Part shown: in pieces, positions 57,076 to 64,000 of the stretch
How positions within the stretch are numbered: the stretch's first letter is position 1
Layout of the letters: every line of letters starts with the position of its first letter
From: Halanaeroarchaeum sulfurireducens
GTDB lineage: Archaea; Halobacteriota; Halobacteria; Halobacteriales; Halobacteriaceae
DNA length: 64,000 bases
Assembly: GCF_001011115.1 (NCBI RefSeq)
Contig: NZ_CP008875.1
Coordinates: forward strand, 60,257-124,256
Reading direction: 5' to 3'
Made by a program: the position numbers and the translations under genes
Notes under the pieces: generated by a model
The model's input: only the letters and a program-made list of their open reading frames with translations
The model's database searches: none
Told to the model about the DNA's origin: nothing

Positions 57076-58005
57076 ATGGCTACGACCAGTGACTCGTCGG
57101 TCTCCTTCAACCAGACCGACACCCGACACGACGAGATGCACAGTACCATCGAACAGTGGATCGACGATCTTGTCGACCACGTCGACGACGCGCAGGCCAG
57201 CGAGGAGTTCCAGGAGTGGCTGGACATCCAGAGTCGGTTCCACGACTATTCCCATCGAAATACGCTCCTCATCACCCTCCAGTGTCCCGAAGCGACGAAG
57301 GTCGCCGGCTACAACACCTGGCGGAACGAGTTCGACCGACACGTCCAGGAAGGCGAACAGGGCATCTGGATCTGGGCACCCATTATCACCACGCAGTGCC
57401 CGGAGTGCGAGAATTCGCCCAGCTACCACGAGCAAAGCGACTGTGAGTACACCGAAACGTCACCCGACGAATGGTCGAAAGGTCTCGTCGGGTTCAAACC
57501 CACTGCTGTCTTCGATGTATCCCAGACCGAGGGTGAGTCGCTCCCCGAGCTGGAGACTGAGGCGACTGGTGACGCCGATGACCTCGTGCCCGCACTCCAG
57601 GATGCAGCCGCTGATGTCGGCGTGACAGTTCGTATCGTCGATGCTGCCGACTGGGAGCATGGCGACGCAAAGGGCGTCTGCAAATACCGGAGTACGCGTG
57701 ATCTCCACCCAGTCGTCGAGGCGAAAGCCCGAGCGAATCACGCTGATCTCGCCGTGACACTCACCCACGAATACGCCCACGCACTCCTCCACGCAGACGT
57801 CACCGACGAGGCTGAACGGGCGAAACGCGAGGTTGAGGCCGAGGGAGTCGCATACATCGTCGGGCGGCACTTCGATCTGGATACGAGCGGATCCGCGTTC
57901 TACGTGGCCGCGTGGCAGGGCGATGAGCCGGACGTGATTCAAGAGCGCCTCGGTCGGATCAGTTCGACGGCTCAGGAAATCATCGGGAAGGTTGTCGAAG
58001 ACTGA
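57076..58005 (+). CDS. ArdC-like anti-restriction protein (zincin)
   Basis: A 309-residue protein from the ATG at 57076. The N-terminal 120 residues have the ssDNA-binding domain pattern of ArdC (FHDYSHRNTLLITLQCPEATKVAGYNTWRNEF, EGEQGIWIWAPI). The C-terminal metallopeptidase motif is HEYAH (from about H231) in LTHEYAHALLH, with a later Glu in EVEAEGVAYIV. ArdC binds incoming single-stranded DNA and protects it from restriction during conjugation, which fits the transfer genes at 0-9 kb. A CPEC ... CEYT insert is an extra, perhaps zinc-binding, feature. Confidence 0.8.
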   Translation: MATTSDSSVSFNQTDTRHDEMHSTIEQWIDDLVDHVDDAQASEEFQEWLDIQSRFHDYSHRNTLLITLQCPEATKVAGYNTWRNEFDRHVQEGEQGIWIWAPIITTQCPECENSPSYHEQSDCEYTETSPDEWSKGLVGFKPTAVFDVSQTEGESLPELETEATGDADDLVPALQDAAADVGVTVRIVDAADWEHGDAKGVCKYRSTRDLHPVVEAKARANHADLAVTLTHEYAHALLHADVTDEAERAKREVEAEGVAYIVGRHFDLDTSGSAFYVAAWQGDEPDVIQERLGRISSTAQEIIGKVVED

Positions 58006-58023
58006 ATCAGCGTTCTCCCAGTA

Positions 58024-58066
58024 GTACCCAACAGGCCAGATGGAAGCCGCTCTATTTGTTGGGTAA
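58024..58066. repeat. TTAACCAACA-type inverted repeat, variant copy 6
   Basis: GTACCCAACA (58024-58033) and TGTTGGGTAA (58057-58066), spacer 23 nt. A changed to C in the left arm and T to G in the right, so the dyad is kept. Confidence 0.65.
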
Positions 58067-58074
58067 GTTTATCA

Positions 58075-58098
58075 GCGCCCGCCGAGGGGCGGAGGCGC
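58075..58098 (+). promoter_or_regulatory. Leader hairpin before SWIM gene
   Basis: GCGCC (58075-58079) with GGCGC (58094-58098) and CGCC (58080-58083) with GGCG (58088-58091) around GAGG. GGAGG lies on the 3' side, but 23 nt from the ATG. Confidence 0.65.
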
Positions 58099-58118
58099 AT
58101 TCTCGTCTCCACAGAACC

Positions 58119-58949
58119 ATGTCTGATCGGTATCTCACGGCTGTTTTGGCAGAGGCGGAGCGTGTCGCTAAAAATCACGACCAAGTCGCACGATCTACGG
58201 ACTCCCCTGCACACGAGTATCTCCGGTATGCTGTTCTCCGACTACTCGAAAGGGAGTCAGAGGCGGTAGCCGAGCGATTCCCGCAGGTTGACGGCGTGAC
58301 GGTCGGGTATGGGCGGGATGAGTCGATGTTCGACAGCTGGGGTTCCGACGTCGAGTGGTGGGATACGGTCTCACCACGGGAGGAGTGTACGCGATTTCGG
58401 CTGTTCTACCCAGACGACCACACAACGGTCCCCCGAGTCATCATCGACGTAATGACCGCCCTCGGTGCGTGGCGGGTCTGGGACGGGGATGCTGCCGCCT
58501 GTGGGTCCTACGACCATCGTGAGCGGCGTGAAGTCCATTATCTCTGGCCAGACGGTCATCCTGTCGAAGAGCTTCTGCAAGAGCGTCTTCAGCACGCTGA
58601 CGGTGCCGTCGCTCCGGACGGTGGACAGACTGGCGATATCCGCGATCGGATGGTCGTTGCCGAGCAGGCGACACAGCAGGATGCTCTCGAGCCACGAACC
58701 AGGCGCGCTGTCGACGAACCGATGAACGTCTCGCTGCTCGCGAAAGGCGGCCGGTACGAGGTAGCGTCCGCGTCCGGGAACCGCTACGACGTCGATATCA
58801 TCGGCAAGTCGTGCACCTGTCCAGACTGGCAACAACGTACTCCCGAGGGCGGTTGCAAGCATATGCGCCGGGTCGATTACGAGATCAAACAGAGACGAGT
58901 TCCACGACCAGACGGCCGACTCCCTGCTGAGCTGGACGTTCGTTCTTAA
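58119..58949 (+). CDS. SWIM zinc-finger protein
   Basis: A 276-residue protein from the ATG at 58119. DIIGKSCTCPDWQQRTPEGGCKHMRRV near the C-terminus is a SWIM finger (CxC ... CxH). The N-terminal 150 residues are acidic with HEYLRYAVLRLLERESEAVAERF. SWIM domains bind DNA or proteins and occur in recombination (Shu/Rad51-related) and transposase proteins. Specific role unknown. The stop is overlapped by inverted repeat copy 7. Confidence 0.7.
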   Translation: MSDRYLTAVLAEAERVAKNHDQVARSTDSPAHEYLRYAVLRLLERESEAVAERFPQVDGVTVGYGRDESMFDSWGSDVEWWDTVSPREECTRFRLFYPDDHTTVPRVIIDVMTALGAWRVWDGDAAACGSYDHRERREVHYLWPDGHPVEELLQERLQHADGAVAPDGGQTGDIRDRMVVAEQATQQDALEPRTRRAVDEPMNVSLLAKGGRYEVASASGNRYDVDIIGKSCTCPDWQQRTPEGGCKHMRRVDYEIKQRRVPRPDGRLPAELDVRS

Positions 58950-58985
58950 CCAACGATTCCGTCGAGCCTGGCTAATGTTGGATGA
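58946..58985. repeat. TTAACCAACA-type inverted repeat, decayed copy 7
   Basis: TTAACCAACG (58946-58955) and TGTTGGATGA (58976-58985), spacer 20 nt. The right arm is decayed; the left arm contains the stop of the SWIM gene. Confidence 0.6.
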
Positions 58986-59056
58986 TTCGGACGGAAGAAC
59001 GTGCCTCGCTCGGACGACGCGTAACTCCTCGAAATCGGCTCGTTATCAGCACTCGA

Positions 59057-59977
59057 TCACTGGTCGATTTCATACTCAGCCGCGATCTCCTGGAACTCGT
59101 CCCACTCGGGGAAGCGATCATCGTCGACATCGCCGTGGGTCTCGAGATACTGAAGCAAGACCTCAATTTCGTCTTCAAGTCCGTACTTCGTCGCTCGGTC
59201 CCGCAGCGTTTTCTCGTCGACGTCGATGCGGCTGAGCAGGAGAAGACAGTACGACCGGTGGCGAGCGCCGTTGTCGATCAGCAAGGTGTGACAGCAGAGC
59301 TCCGCCGGCGAGACGTCCTCTACATCCTCGGAGTAGAAGTAGTAGCGGTGGCCGGTGAGCAGGAACTGGAGGTCGAAGGCTGCGAACCGAGCGAGGCCGG
59401 TTTCGTGGAACCCCGCCGCGTCGATCTCCGTCTCGGTCTGGGTGAGGAATTCGTCGTAGTCCTCCCAGAGAATCGTGCCCTTCGGGGCGACGGATTCGAG
59501 GCGTTGGCGATGCAGATGGTGTGCGAGTTCACGGGCGAACTCGTGGAGGCGGTCGAAGTCGGCGTTGAAGTCATAGCGGCTGTCGTCCGTCCCGACGAGA
59601 CCGCGGTCGCGAAGTCGCTTGAGGACGCGGTTGACCGTGTTGCGGTAGTTGTTGCTTTGGTCGGCGATTTCGGAGACGGTCCGCGGCTGGTCGACATAGT
59701 ACAGCACCTCGAGTGCCTTGCCGGTCAGCAGCTCAGGAAAGTCGATGTGGGAGTGCTGGCGGACGAGGTCCTGGTAGAGCTCGACGGCGCGAGCATTCGA
59801 CGGGACGACCCGCTTTCGGCGGCCGTCGCGTTCCGTATACACGACCCCCTTCTCCCTGAGGTCCGCAACGGCACGGGAGAGATAACTCTCGCTGTGGTCG
59901 AGTTTAATCGCGAGGTCGGAGATCGTGTCGCCGCGTTCGACGGTCGCAAGGACCTCAAGTTCGATTCTCCGAAGCAT
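59057..59977 (-). CDS. Winged-helix regulator with nucleotidyltransferase-partner-like C-terminus
   Basis: A 306-residue protein from the ATG at 59977 (the in-frame TTG at 59989 lies inside the operator). Two winged helices: residues 1-65 (LEVLATVERGDTISDLAIKLDHSESYLSRAVADLREKGVVY) and about 90-150 (ALEVLYYVDQPRTVSEIADQSNNYRNTVNRVLKRLRDRGLV). The C-terminal half resembles antitoxin-like proteins with a long helical bundle (FAAFDLQFLLTGHRYYFYSEDVEDV). A TATA box lies 23-31 nt before the ATG, flanked by an inverted repeat, so it is probably leaderless and self-regulated. Confidence 0.75.
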   Translation of the reverse strand: MLRRIELEVLATVERGDTISDLAIKLDHSESYLSRAVADLREKGVVYTERDGRRKRVVPSNARAVELYQDLVRQHSHIDFPELLTGKALEVLYYVDQPRTVSEIADQSNNYRNTVNRVLKRLRDRGLVGTDDSRYDFNADFDRLHEFARELAHHLHRQRLESVAPKGTILWEDYDEFLTQTETEIDAAGFHETGLARFAAFDLQFLLTGHRYYFYSEDVEDVSPAELCCHTLLIDNGARHRSYCLLLLSRIDVDEKTLRDRATKYGLEDEIEVLLQYLETHGDVDDDRFPEWDEFQEIAAEYEIDQ

Positions 59978-59979
59978 GA

Positions 59980-60029
59980 TGTAACACAATACGAAACTTG
60001 TATATAAAGAAATTTCGAGTTGTGTTACA
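59980..60029. promoter_or_regulatory. Autoregulatory operator and TATA box of 59057
   Basis: TGTAACACAA (59980-59989) and TTGTGTTACA (60020-60029) are perfect inverted arms around a TATA element (TATATAAA, 60001-60008; TTTATATA on the coding strand). Repressor binding here would block TBP/TFB access. Confidence 0.7.
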
Positions 60030-60060
60030 GCCAGCAGGCGGAGGAACCGGCACCACCGTC

Positions 60061-60101
60061 TTAACCAACAAAACTATGGATCGCTGGTTCTTGTTGGTTA
60101 A
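60061..60101. repeat. TTAACCAACA-type inverted repeat, copy 8
   Basis: TTAACCAACA (60061-60070) and TGTTGGTTAA (60092-60101), spacer 21 nt, perfect arms, 14 nt before the ATG at 60116. Confidence 0.85.
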
Positions 60102-60115
60102 CGCGAGAGTAGCCG

Positions 60116-60439
60116 ATGTCCTCCGAACCACCGACCCCACCAACAAGCCTCTCGACGGATTTGATCAAAACGCTCAACGAGTCGACTCCGGATTATCTCC
60201 GAGACGTTGCCACGTACGCCGAAGCGCTATCCGAGTACAAGGAACGCAAGGGTCGTCTCGAGGAGGAAGCGGACCAAAAAAAGGTGGAGAAGCGACCAGA
60301 CGGCCTCCCGGACGACGTCCCTGTAAAAGCGACGATCACGATCAAGGAGATCAACGACAATCGCTACTACTACTGGCAGTGGCGGGAGGGTGACCAAGTG
60401 AAGTCAAAATATAAAGCACCCATCAATCCAGACGAATAA
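60116..60439 (+). CDS. Small conserved protein (107 aa)
   Basis: N-terminal half helical and charged (LRDVATYAEALSEYKERKGRLEEEADQKK), C-terminal half ATITIKEINDNRYYYWQWREGDQVKSKYKAPINP. The second part is a beta-sheet motif recalled from many haloarchaeal plasmid proteins (DUF6788-like), with unknown role. The inverted repeat copy 8 sits directly at its promoter. Confidence 0.7.
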   Translation: MSSEPPTPPTSLSTDLIKTLNESTPDYLRDVATYAEALSEYKERKGRLEEEADQKKVEKRPDGLPDDVPVKATITIKEINDNRYYYWQWREGDQVKSKYKAPINPDE

Positions 60440-60513
60440 ACGAAATAGCGCCCTCTGTCGGATGGCCAGTTGTTCGGAGGGCACCCCGTCTGCGAAGTGA
60501 ATGACGGGAACTG

Positions 60514-60924
60514 TTAGCGCTCGGGTCGCGGGGCAGTTTCGTACCGTTTGACGTCGTCGGTCTTATCAACCCGCGCGTAGATCTCGCGAAGCGTGTCTTG
60601 TGCCCGGAGGAGCTTGTGCTCCTCAAGGAACTGCCGACCACTCTCACTGATCCCATAGAACTTGTACGGCAGGTCGTTCTGCCGGCGATCCTCCGGCAGG
60701 AGTACTTCCTCGACAATACCGGTGTCGACGAGCTGCTGGAGGTGCTGGCGAATCGTCGTCTGGCTCTTGCTCGGGTTGACGTAGTCGAGTTCCTTCACCG
60801 TCGGTAATTCCGACGGATGCCCGAGGATGTCCTGGAGGAGCGCGAATCGCGTCTCCTGGGTGACGACGTTGAGCCGCTCCCGAACGGACTTCAGGTCGCT
60901 TGGCGGGTGATCGGACGCACTCAT
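60514..60924 (-). CDS. Winged-helix transcriptional regulator, second regulator/Rossmann pair
   Basis: A 136-residue protein. LNVVTQETRFALLQDILGHPSELPTVKELDYVNPSKSQTTIRQHLQQLVDTGIVEEV is an ArsR/PadR-like winged helix, followed by a wing (PYKFYGISESGRQFLEEH) and a C-terminal helix. It is divergent from the Rossmann-like gene at 61046, with 121 nt between. The same arrangement occurs at 44119/44908. Confidence 0.75.
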   Translation of the reverse strand: MSASDHPPSDLKSVRERLNVVTQETRFALLQDILGHPSELPTVKELDYVNPSKSQTTIRQHLQQLVDTGIVEEVLLPEDRRQNDLPYKFYGISESGRQFLEEHKLLRAQDTLREIYARVDKTDDVKRYETAPRPER

Positions 60925-61045
60925 TACTTCGTTGTTCGGGTAGTGGGTGCAAAAGCGTTTCGCTCAAATACGAATCGGTCTGAGGCAATACGGTCGCCGA
61001 TGCGTTCGCCACATTGAAGCAGGATACGGAAGAATACTCGGCTCG

Positions 61046-61621
61046 ATGAGTGAGGATCCGGTCACTATCGATGAACTCGCCGAGAAAGCGGACAAGTATC
61101 TGCACGAGGCCTCACTCACGCCGGAGGAGTACGAAGCGCTCAAACAGAGTGTTTCGGAGCTCACGCCGATCTTCTCATCTGAGAATTCGTATTTCGTTCT
61201 CGGCAGCTACGGGAAACCCGAAATCCGTCGTCTCCAGCTCGTGAAAGACCGCCTCAACCGGCAGCCCGGTGCGTACGCGTTCCTGATGGTCGACATTCGG
61301 AGCGAGTGGACGAACACCTACCTCAAGTTCCGGCTGCTCGCCGATCACACGGACATCATCGTGGGCGTCGCCGAACACGCCCAGGGCGGCTTCCTCGTCG
61401 AGCAGGGCTACTTCACGGCCCTCGAGGAATACTTCGCGAAAACGCACGTATTCAAGCGCGAATACGACACGCTCGATCTGGAACACGTTGATACCGGAGT
61501 CACGAGTAAGAATCCGTATAGCGGAATGCAGACGGCTATTTTCGAGATGTTGGACGATGCTGGGCGTCTCTGTCAGTGGACGTCTGAGGACGACCTCGTC
61601 GAGTGTGTTGACACTCTCTGA
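61046..61621 (+). CDS. Rossmann-like protein divergent from a wHTH gene (second pair)
   Basis: A 191-residue protein from the ATG at 61046. SYFVLGSYGKPEIRRLQLVKDRL, AYAFLMVDIRSEW, HTDIIVGVAEHAQGGFLVEQGYFTAL and THVFKREYD follow the same order of strands as the 44119 protein (VYVMGPY, AFLAVD, NAVVFVLP, GVDIEIG, RFHVYRE). This suggests a shared nucleotide-binding or nucleosidase-like fold. Catalytic residues are not identified. No antitoxin-like partner other than the wHTH gene. Confidence 0.6.
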   Translation: MSEDPVTIDELAEKADKYLHEASLTPEEYEALKQSVSELTPIFSSENSYFVLGSYGKPEIRRLQLVKDRLNRQPGAYAFLMVDIRSEWTNTYLKFRLLADHTDIIVGVAEHAQGGFLVEQGYFTALEEYFAKTHVFKREYDTLDLEHVDTGVTSKNPYSGMQTAIFEMLDDAGRLCQWTSEDDLVECVDTL

Positions 61622-62202
61622 GCGGAGACCTGGACTTGAAGGCCAGCTGACGAACTCGGCCGATGTTTGTCTCAGCAACGCGTAATGGATAGCCGACTTG
61701 AGCCCCCCAGAGTGTGAATTGGGCCCGTCAAGCCGACACCCCTCGGTGTGAATGGCTAGCCAATCATCTTTGCTCGACATTACATCCTATCCATAGGAGG
61801 AGTAGAAATACGTGGAGTATTCATGAACCAATCACCCCCACACCCCTCAGTGTGAATGGTTCACCACCCCGTGTACCACAATTAAGAAGATCCTAATAGT
61901 GAGAGTCGTGGGACGGCTAGAGATTTCTCGCCTCTCCAACAGCGTATTGGCATCGGCACAAGCGCCTCGCTTTTGAGTATTATTCTACTTGGTGGATTAT
62001 TTCGGCTAGTGTATAATAAAGATAACTACTAGTTCGGTGCGGTACACCAGCAAGCTACCACAAACAACCGGGTTAACACGTGAAAGACACTCAACAATCG
62101 TTTCTGTTCCATCCGATAAATGAAAACCGCTCCTACAACCCAGCTCTATCCTTACAATCGCCGTAACCTATGGCAGACCATTCACACCGAGGGGTGGGGG
62201 TG
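61622..62202. other. Replication origin region, left part, with ORB-like repeats
   Basis: Repeats of the type CCCCxxAGAGTGTGAATGG: 61703-61723, 61737-61754 (CACCCCTCGGTGTGAATGG), 61840-61859 and, inverted, 62178-62202. Between them 61970-62035 is AT-rich (TATTATTC ... GTATAATAAAGATAAC), a likely unwinding element. No gene. The repeats recur on the other side of the orc gene. Confidence 0.75.
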
Positions 62203-63471
62203 TTACCATCCCATCAGCGTCTGGAGTTCCGGTGTTGAATTGATCAGTCCAGCTCGAGTGCTCTCTACGTCACCCTGGAGCGAATACGATCTGAATTTTC
62301 CTTGATCTCCGCCTTCCTTCTTTTTTGATTCAAGAACTCCTGTTGTCACGTGTTTGTTCAGGAGTTCGAGCGCGCGATTGTACCCCTTCGGCTCCACCTC
62401 GACGTCCCGTGCTACTGTCTGGTAAACCTCGTGGATCTCTGACGTTCGGAACCATTCTTTCTCCGGATTATTCCGGTCAAGACGTGTGAGAGAAAACAGG
62501 AGTAATTTCCCGGACAACGGAGTGCCCTTCACCATCTCCATAAAGAGTTCAACTTCGACGAGTTCGTCAGCCTCTAGAACGTGATTAGCTGTCACGATGT
62601 CGTCGCCTTCTTCGTCGGCGATTTCACCTGCATTCCGGAATAATCGGACTGCACGTCGAGCATCACCGTGTTCTTCAGCTGCGAGTTCAGCTGTTGTTGG
62701 AATCACCTCGTTATCGAGGACACCATCGTAAAATGCGTCTCGCCGATTTTCGAGGATAGCGATAAGCTGATCTTCTTCGTACGGCGTGAACGTTCGGTGT
62801 TCTGGCTGGAGAGTCGATTGAACCCGTGATTCGATTTCTCCTTTGAATTCGATGTCGTTCGAAATTCCGATTGTAATGACTGGGATGTCAACGTCATCTT
62901 TTGATTGTGTCCGTGATAGCGTGTAGAGTACTTCGTTGACTTCGCCGTGCTTGTCGATTTCATCGATAATGACGACGAGACCGCCAGAGAACTCCCTCTC
63001 AACAACGGGCCACAGCTTCTGATCCCGATAATGTTCTGCTGAGAGACCTTGATAGGGGACATCAATCGGGTTCTCTGCTTTAGCGTTCACCTGTTCTGCA
63101 ATCTTTCGGAAGGTGGAGGTATACGTAGAGATGGGATCTGGATTAATATATGCAGTAACGATCGGAGACTCCGTTCCTTCAGTTGCTGCCTCGAGTCGCT
63201 CACAGACGTGTCTGGCAACTAGTGTCTTCCCCGTCCCGGTTTCACCCCACTCCAGGACGTTATCCGGGACGCTATTTGTCCGCATTTTCCGGAGATTCTT
63301 CGCCAAGAACGTGATGTGACCGTCTCGACCGACGATCCGATTGGCGTCAGGGACGTTATCGATCTCGAGCAACCATGGTTTCTCAAAAATGTCCGATTCG
63401 TCTTCGCCATCTCCTTCACCGACATTTAATATCTCGTCAACGGTTGTTTGCGTGGAATCGTTGTTTGTCAT
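62203..63471 (-). CDS. orc: Orc1/Cdc6 replication initiator
   Basis: A 422-residue AAA+ protein from the ATG at 63471. Walker A GETGTGKT (about 77-84), Walker B LVVIIDEIDKH (about 160-170), sensor-1 region ITIGISND and sensor-2 DARRAVRLFRNAGEIA. The C-terminal winged helix follows (RTSEIHEVYQTVARDVEVEPKGYNRALELLNKHVTTGVLES). It binds ORB repeats and opens the origin. Repeats lie on both sides of the gene, the usual haloarchaeal origin layout. Plasmid-type: shorter linkers than chromosomal Orc1. Confidence 0.92.
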   Translation of the reverse strand: MTNNDSTQTTVDEILNVGEGDGEDESDIFEKPWLLEIDNVPDANRIVGRDGHITFLAKNLRKMRTNSVPDNVLEWGETGTGKTLVARHVCERLEAATEGTESPIVTAYINPDPISTYTSTFRKIAEQVNAKAENPIDVPYQGLSAEHYRDQKLWPVVEREFSGGLVVIIDEIDKHGEVNEVLYTLSRTQSKDDVDIPVITIGISNDIEFKGEIESRVQSTLQPEHRTFTPYEEDQLIAILENRRDAFYDGVLDNEVIPTTAELAAEEHGDARRAVRLFRNAGEIADEEGDDIVTANHVLEADELVEVELFMEMVKGTPLSGKLLLFSLTRLDRNNPEKEWFRTSEIHEVYQTVARDVEVEPKGYNRALELLNKHVTTGVLESKKKEGGDQGKFRSYSLQGDVESTRAGLINSTPELQTLMGW

Positions 63472-63600
63472 GGGCGGATCAATTCGCCCCATTCACATAT
63501 AGGTTGTCCACCCTTAGTGTGATTGATTCCCCTCCATTCACACTCTGGGGGGTGTTCCATAGAGCAAGACCCCCCAGAGTGTGAATGGGATCGACCTCGT
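63472..63600. other. Replication origin region, right part, with ORB-like inverted pair
   Basis: CCATTCACACTCTGGGGGGTG (63534-63554) and CCCCCCAGAGTGTGAATGG (63570-63588) form a long inverted repeat. Partial copies lie at 63488-63497 and 63508-63527 (CACCCTTAGTGTGATTG). Directly upstream of the initiator start, so they may also regulate its transcription. Confidence 0.75.
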
Positions 63601-63682
63601 CGCCCACTTGTATTATCGCTCACCTCAGATGACATCTGACCTTTAATCAAGGTGCCCTCGTCGATAGAGTGTGGAGAGAAAC
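63601..63682. other. Intergenic region before MITE-like element
   Basis: No gene or repeat recognised between the origin and the MITE-like element. Confidence 0.4.
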
Positions 63683-63894
63683 GGCTCTATTGAATACGCA
63701 GAGGGCGATGGGATTGGGGACAAATTAGCACTTGGTTTCAGGTGGAAATCAGTGTTGAGAGCCATGAAATCTATCTCAATCGTAGAAAATGACGTTCGGA
63801 GTCTCCAATTGCTTGGTCAGCCGCCCGAAAGTCAACTGTCACAACAACCCGAACTTGCCCCCAATCCCACGCCTTCACTGGATTCAATAGAGCC
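63683..63894. mobile_element. MITE-like element, 212 bp
   Basis: Ends are GGCTCTATTGAAT (63683-63695) and ATTCAATAGAGCC (63882-63894). Complementarity resumes further in (GGGATTGGGG from 63709 with CCCCAATCCC from 63859). There is no transposase gene inside, and no clear target duplication outside. The ends resemble those of haloarchaeal IS6-type elements. A lone end of the same type is at 9062. Confidence 0.55.
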
Positions 63895-64000
63895 ATATTC
63901 GACACAATCCGCCCGAACCCATACCAATTTGGTACGTTCGGTATTCTCCGGTTTTCGGCCGTTTGTGGCCCTGAAACCTTCGAATAGCCGACTTTGGAAG
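63895..64000. other. Right edge of window
   Basis: No gene visible in the last 106 nt. A short palindrome TACCAATTTGGTA occurs at about 63923-63935. Confidence 0.35.

Noticed and set aside
58982..60007. 341-codon rightward open frame
   Set aside because: Shadow of the winged-helix regulator on the other strand, whose motifs, TATA box and operator are clear.
1..64000. CRISPR arrays, tRNA and rRNA genes
   Set aside because: No regularly spaced direct repeats, no tRNA cloverleaf and no rRNA segment were seen on either strand by reading; short tRNA-like pieces could have been missed.

Overview
The window reads as accessory DNA of a halophilic archaeon (class Halobacteria). The proteins are strongly acidic (Asp/Glu-rich), codons are GC-rich, archaeal signature genes are present (TFB, TrmB, Orc1/Cdc6, PriS/PriL-like primase, RPA-like OB-fold protein), two exported proteins carry twin-arginine signals, and TATA boxes lie 25-30 nt before some starts. 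An Orc1/Cdc6 gene flanked by repeats, conjugation ATPases, an ArdC-like anti-restriction protein, transposases and an integrase point to a large plasmid or an integrated plasmid rather than core chromosome.

Layout. 1-9.0 kb: a tight operon with a VirB4-type N-terminal-like protein (cut by the window edge), a VirB4/HerA-type ATPase, a VirD4/TraG-type coupling ATPase with an extra C-terminal winged helix and nuclease-like domain, and a two-gene primase resembling PriS and PriL. 9.1-13.5 kb: AT-richer islet with a Panacea/RelE-like toxin-antitoxin pair, a three-gene membrane cluster that includes a TraB-like protein, and a TrmB regulator overlapping a second Panacea/YwgA-like gene. 13.6-24.6 kb: gene debris and cargo, namely a TFB fragment joined to a start-less primase-like gene, an HNH-type protein, a UDG-fold protein, a Tat lipoprotein, a nuclease gene frameshifted at a C10 run, and a wHTH gene with a truncated PIN gene. 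24.6-32.5 kb: RecQ-phosphoribosyltransferase fusion, a stand-alone TnpB, pdxS-pdxT, and an RPA-like protein. 32.5-45.4 kb: a mosaic in which unrelated cargo (histidine kinase, small-gene operon, EEP nuclease, IS1182-like transposase, tyrosine recombinase, TRAM protein, Tat-secreted protein) lies between 29-nt palindromes. 45.6-61.6 kb: the plasmid backbone, a run of mostly rightward small genes (TFB, zinc proteins, DUF6166-like, AbiE-like pair, Fic, TGT-like protein, ArdC, SWIM protein, regulators). 61.6-64 kb: replication origin with Orc1/Cdc6 and a MITE-like element at the edge.

Three repeated signals run through the window and are not explained by the genes. (1) A 29-nt palindrome (arms GTGCTGAATA / TATTCAGCAC around a 9-nt core) separates cargo blocks between 28.9 and 43.9 kb, near a tyrosine recombinase, and resembles a cassette or pdif-like arrangement. 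(2) At least nineteen short leader hairpins, usually after a T-tract and just before a start codon, contain one C-rich arm and two competing G-rich arms; in several the G-rich arm is the Shine-Dalgarno sequence GGAGG. (3) Eight intergenic inverted repeats of TTAACCAACA / TGTTGGTTAA are separated by 19-23 nt.

How the genes may fit together (inference): the origin, Orc1/Cdc6, primase pair and RPA-like protein would copy the replicon; the VirB4/VirD4-type ATPases would move it between cells; ArdC and perhaps the TGT-like enzyme would protect it in new hosts; the toxin-antitoxin pairs would stabilise it; TFB and the many small regulators, with the leader hairpins and inverted repeats, would coordinate backbone expression. 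Function calls rest on motifs read by eye, with no database search.
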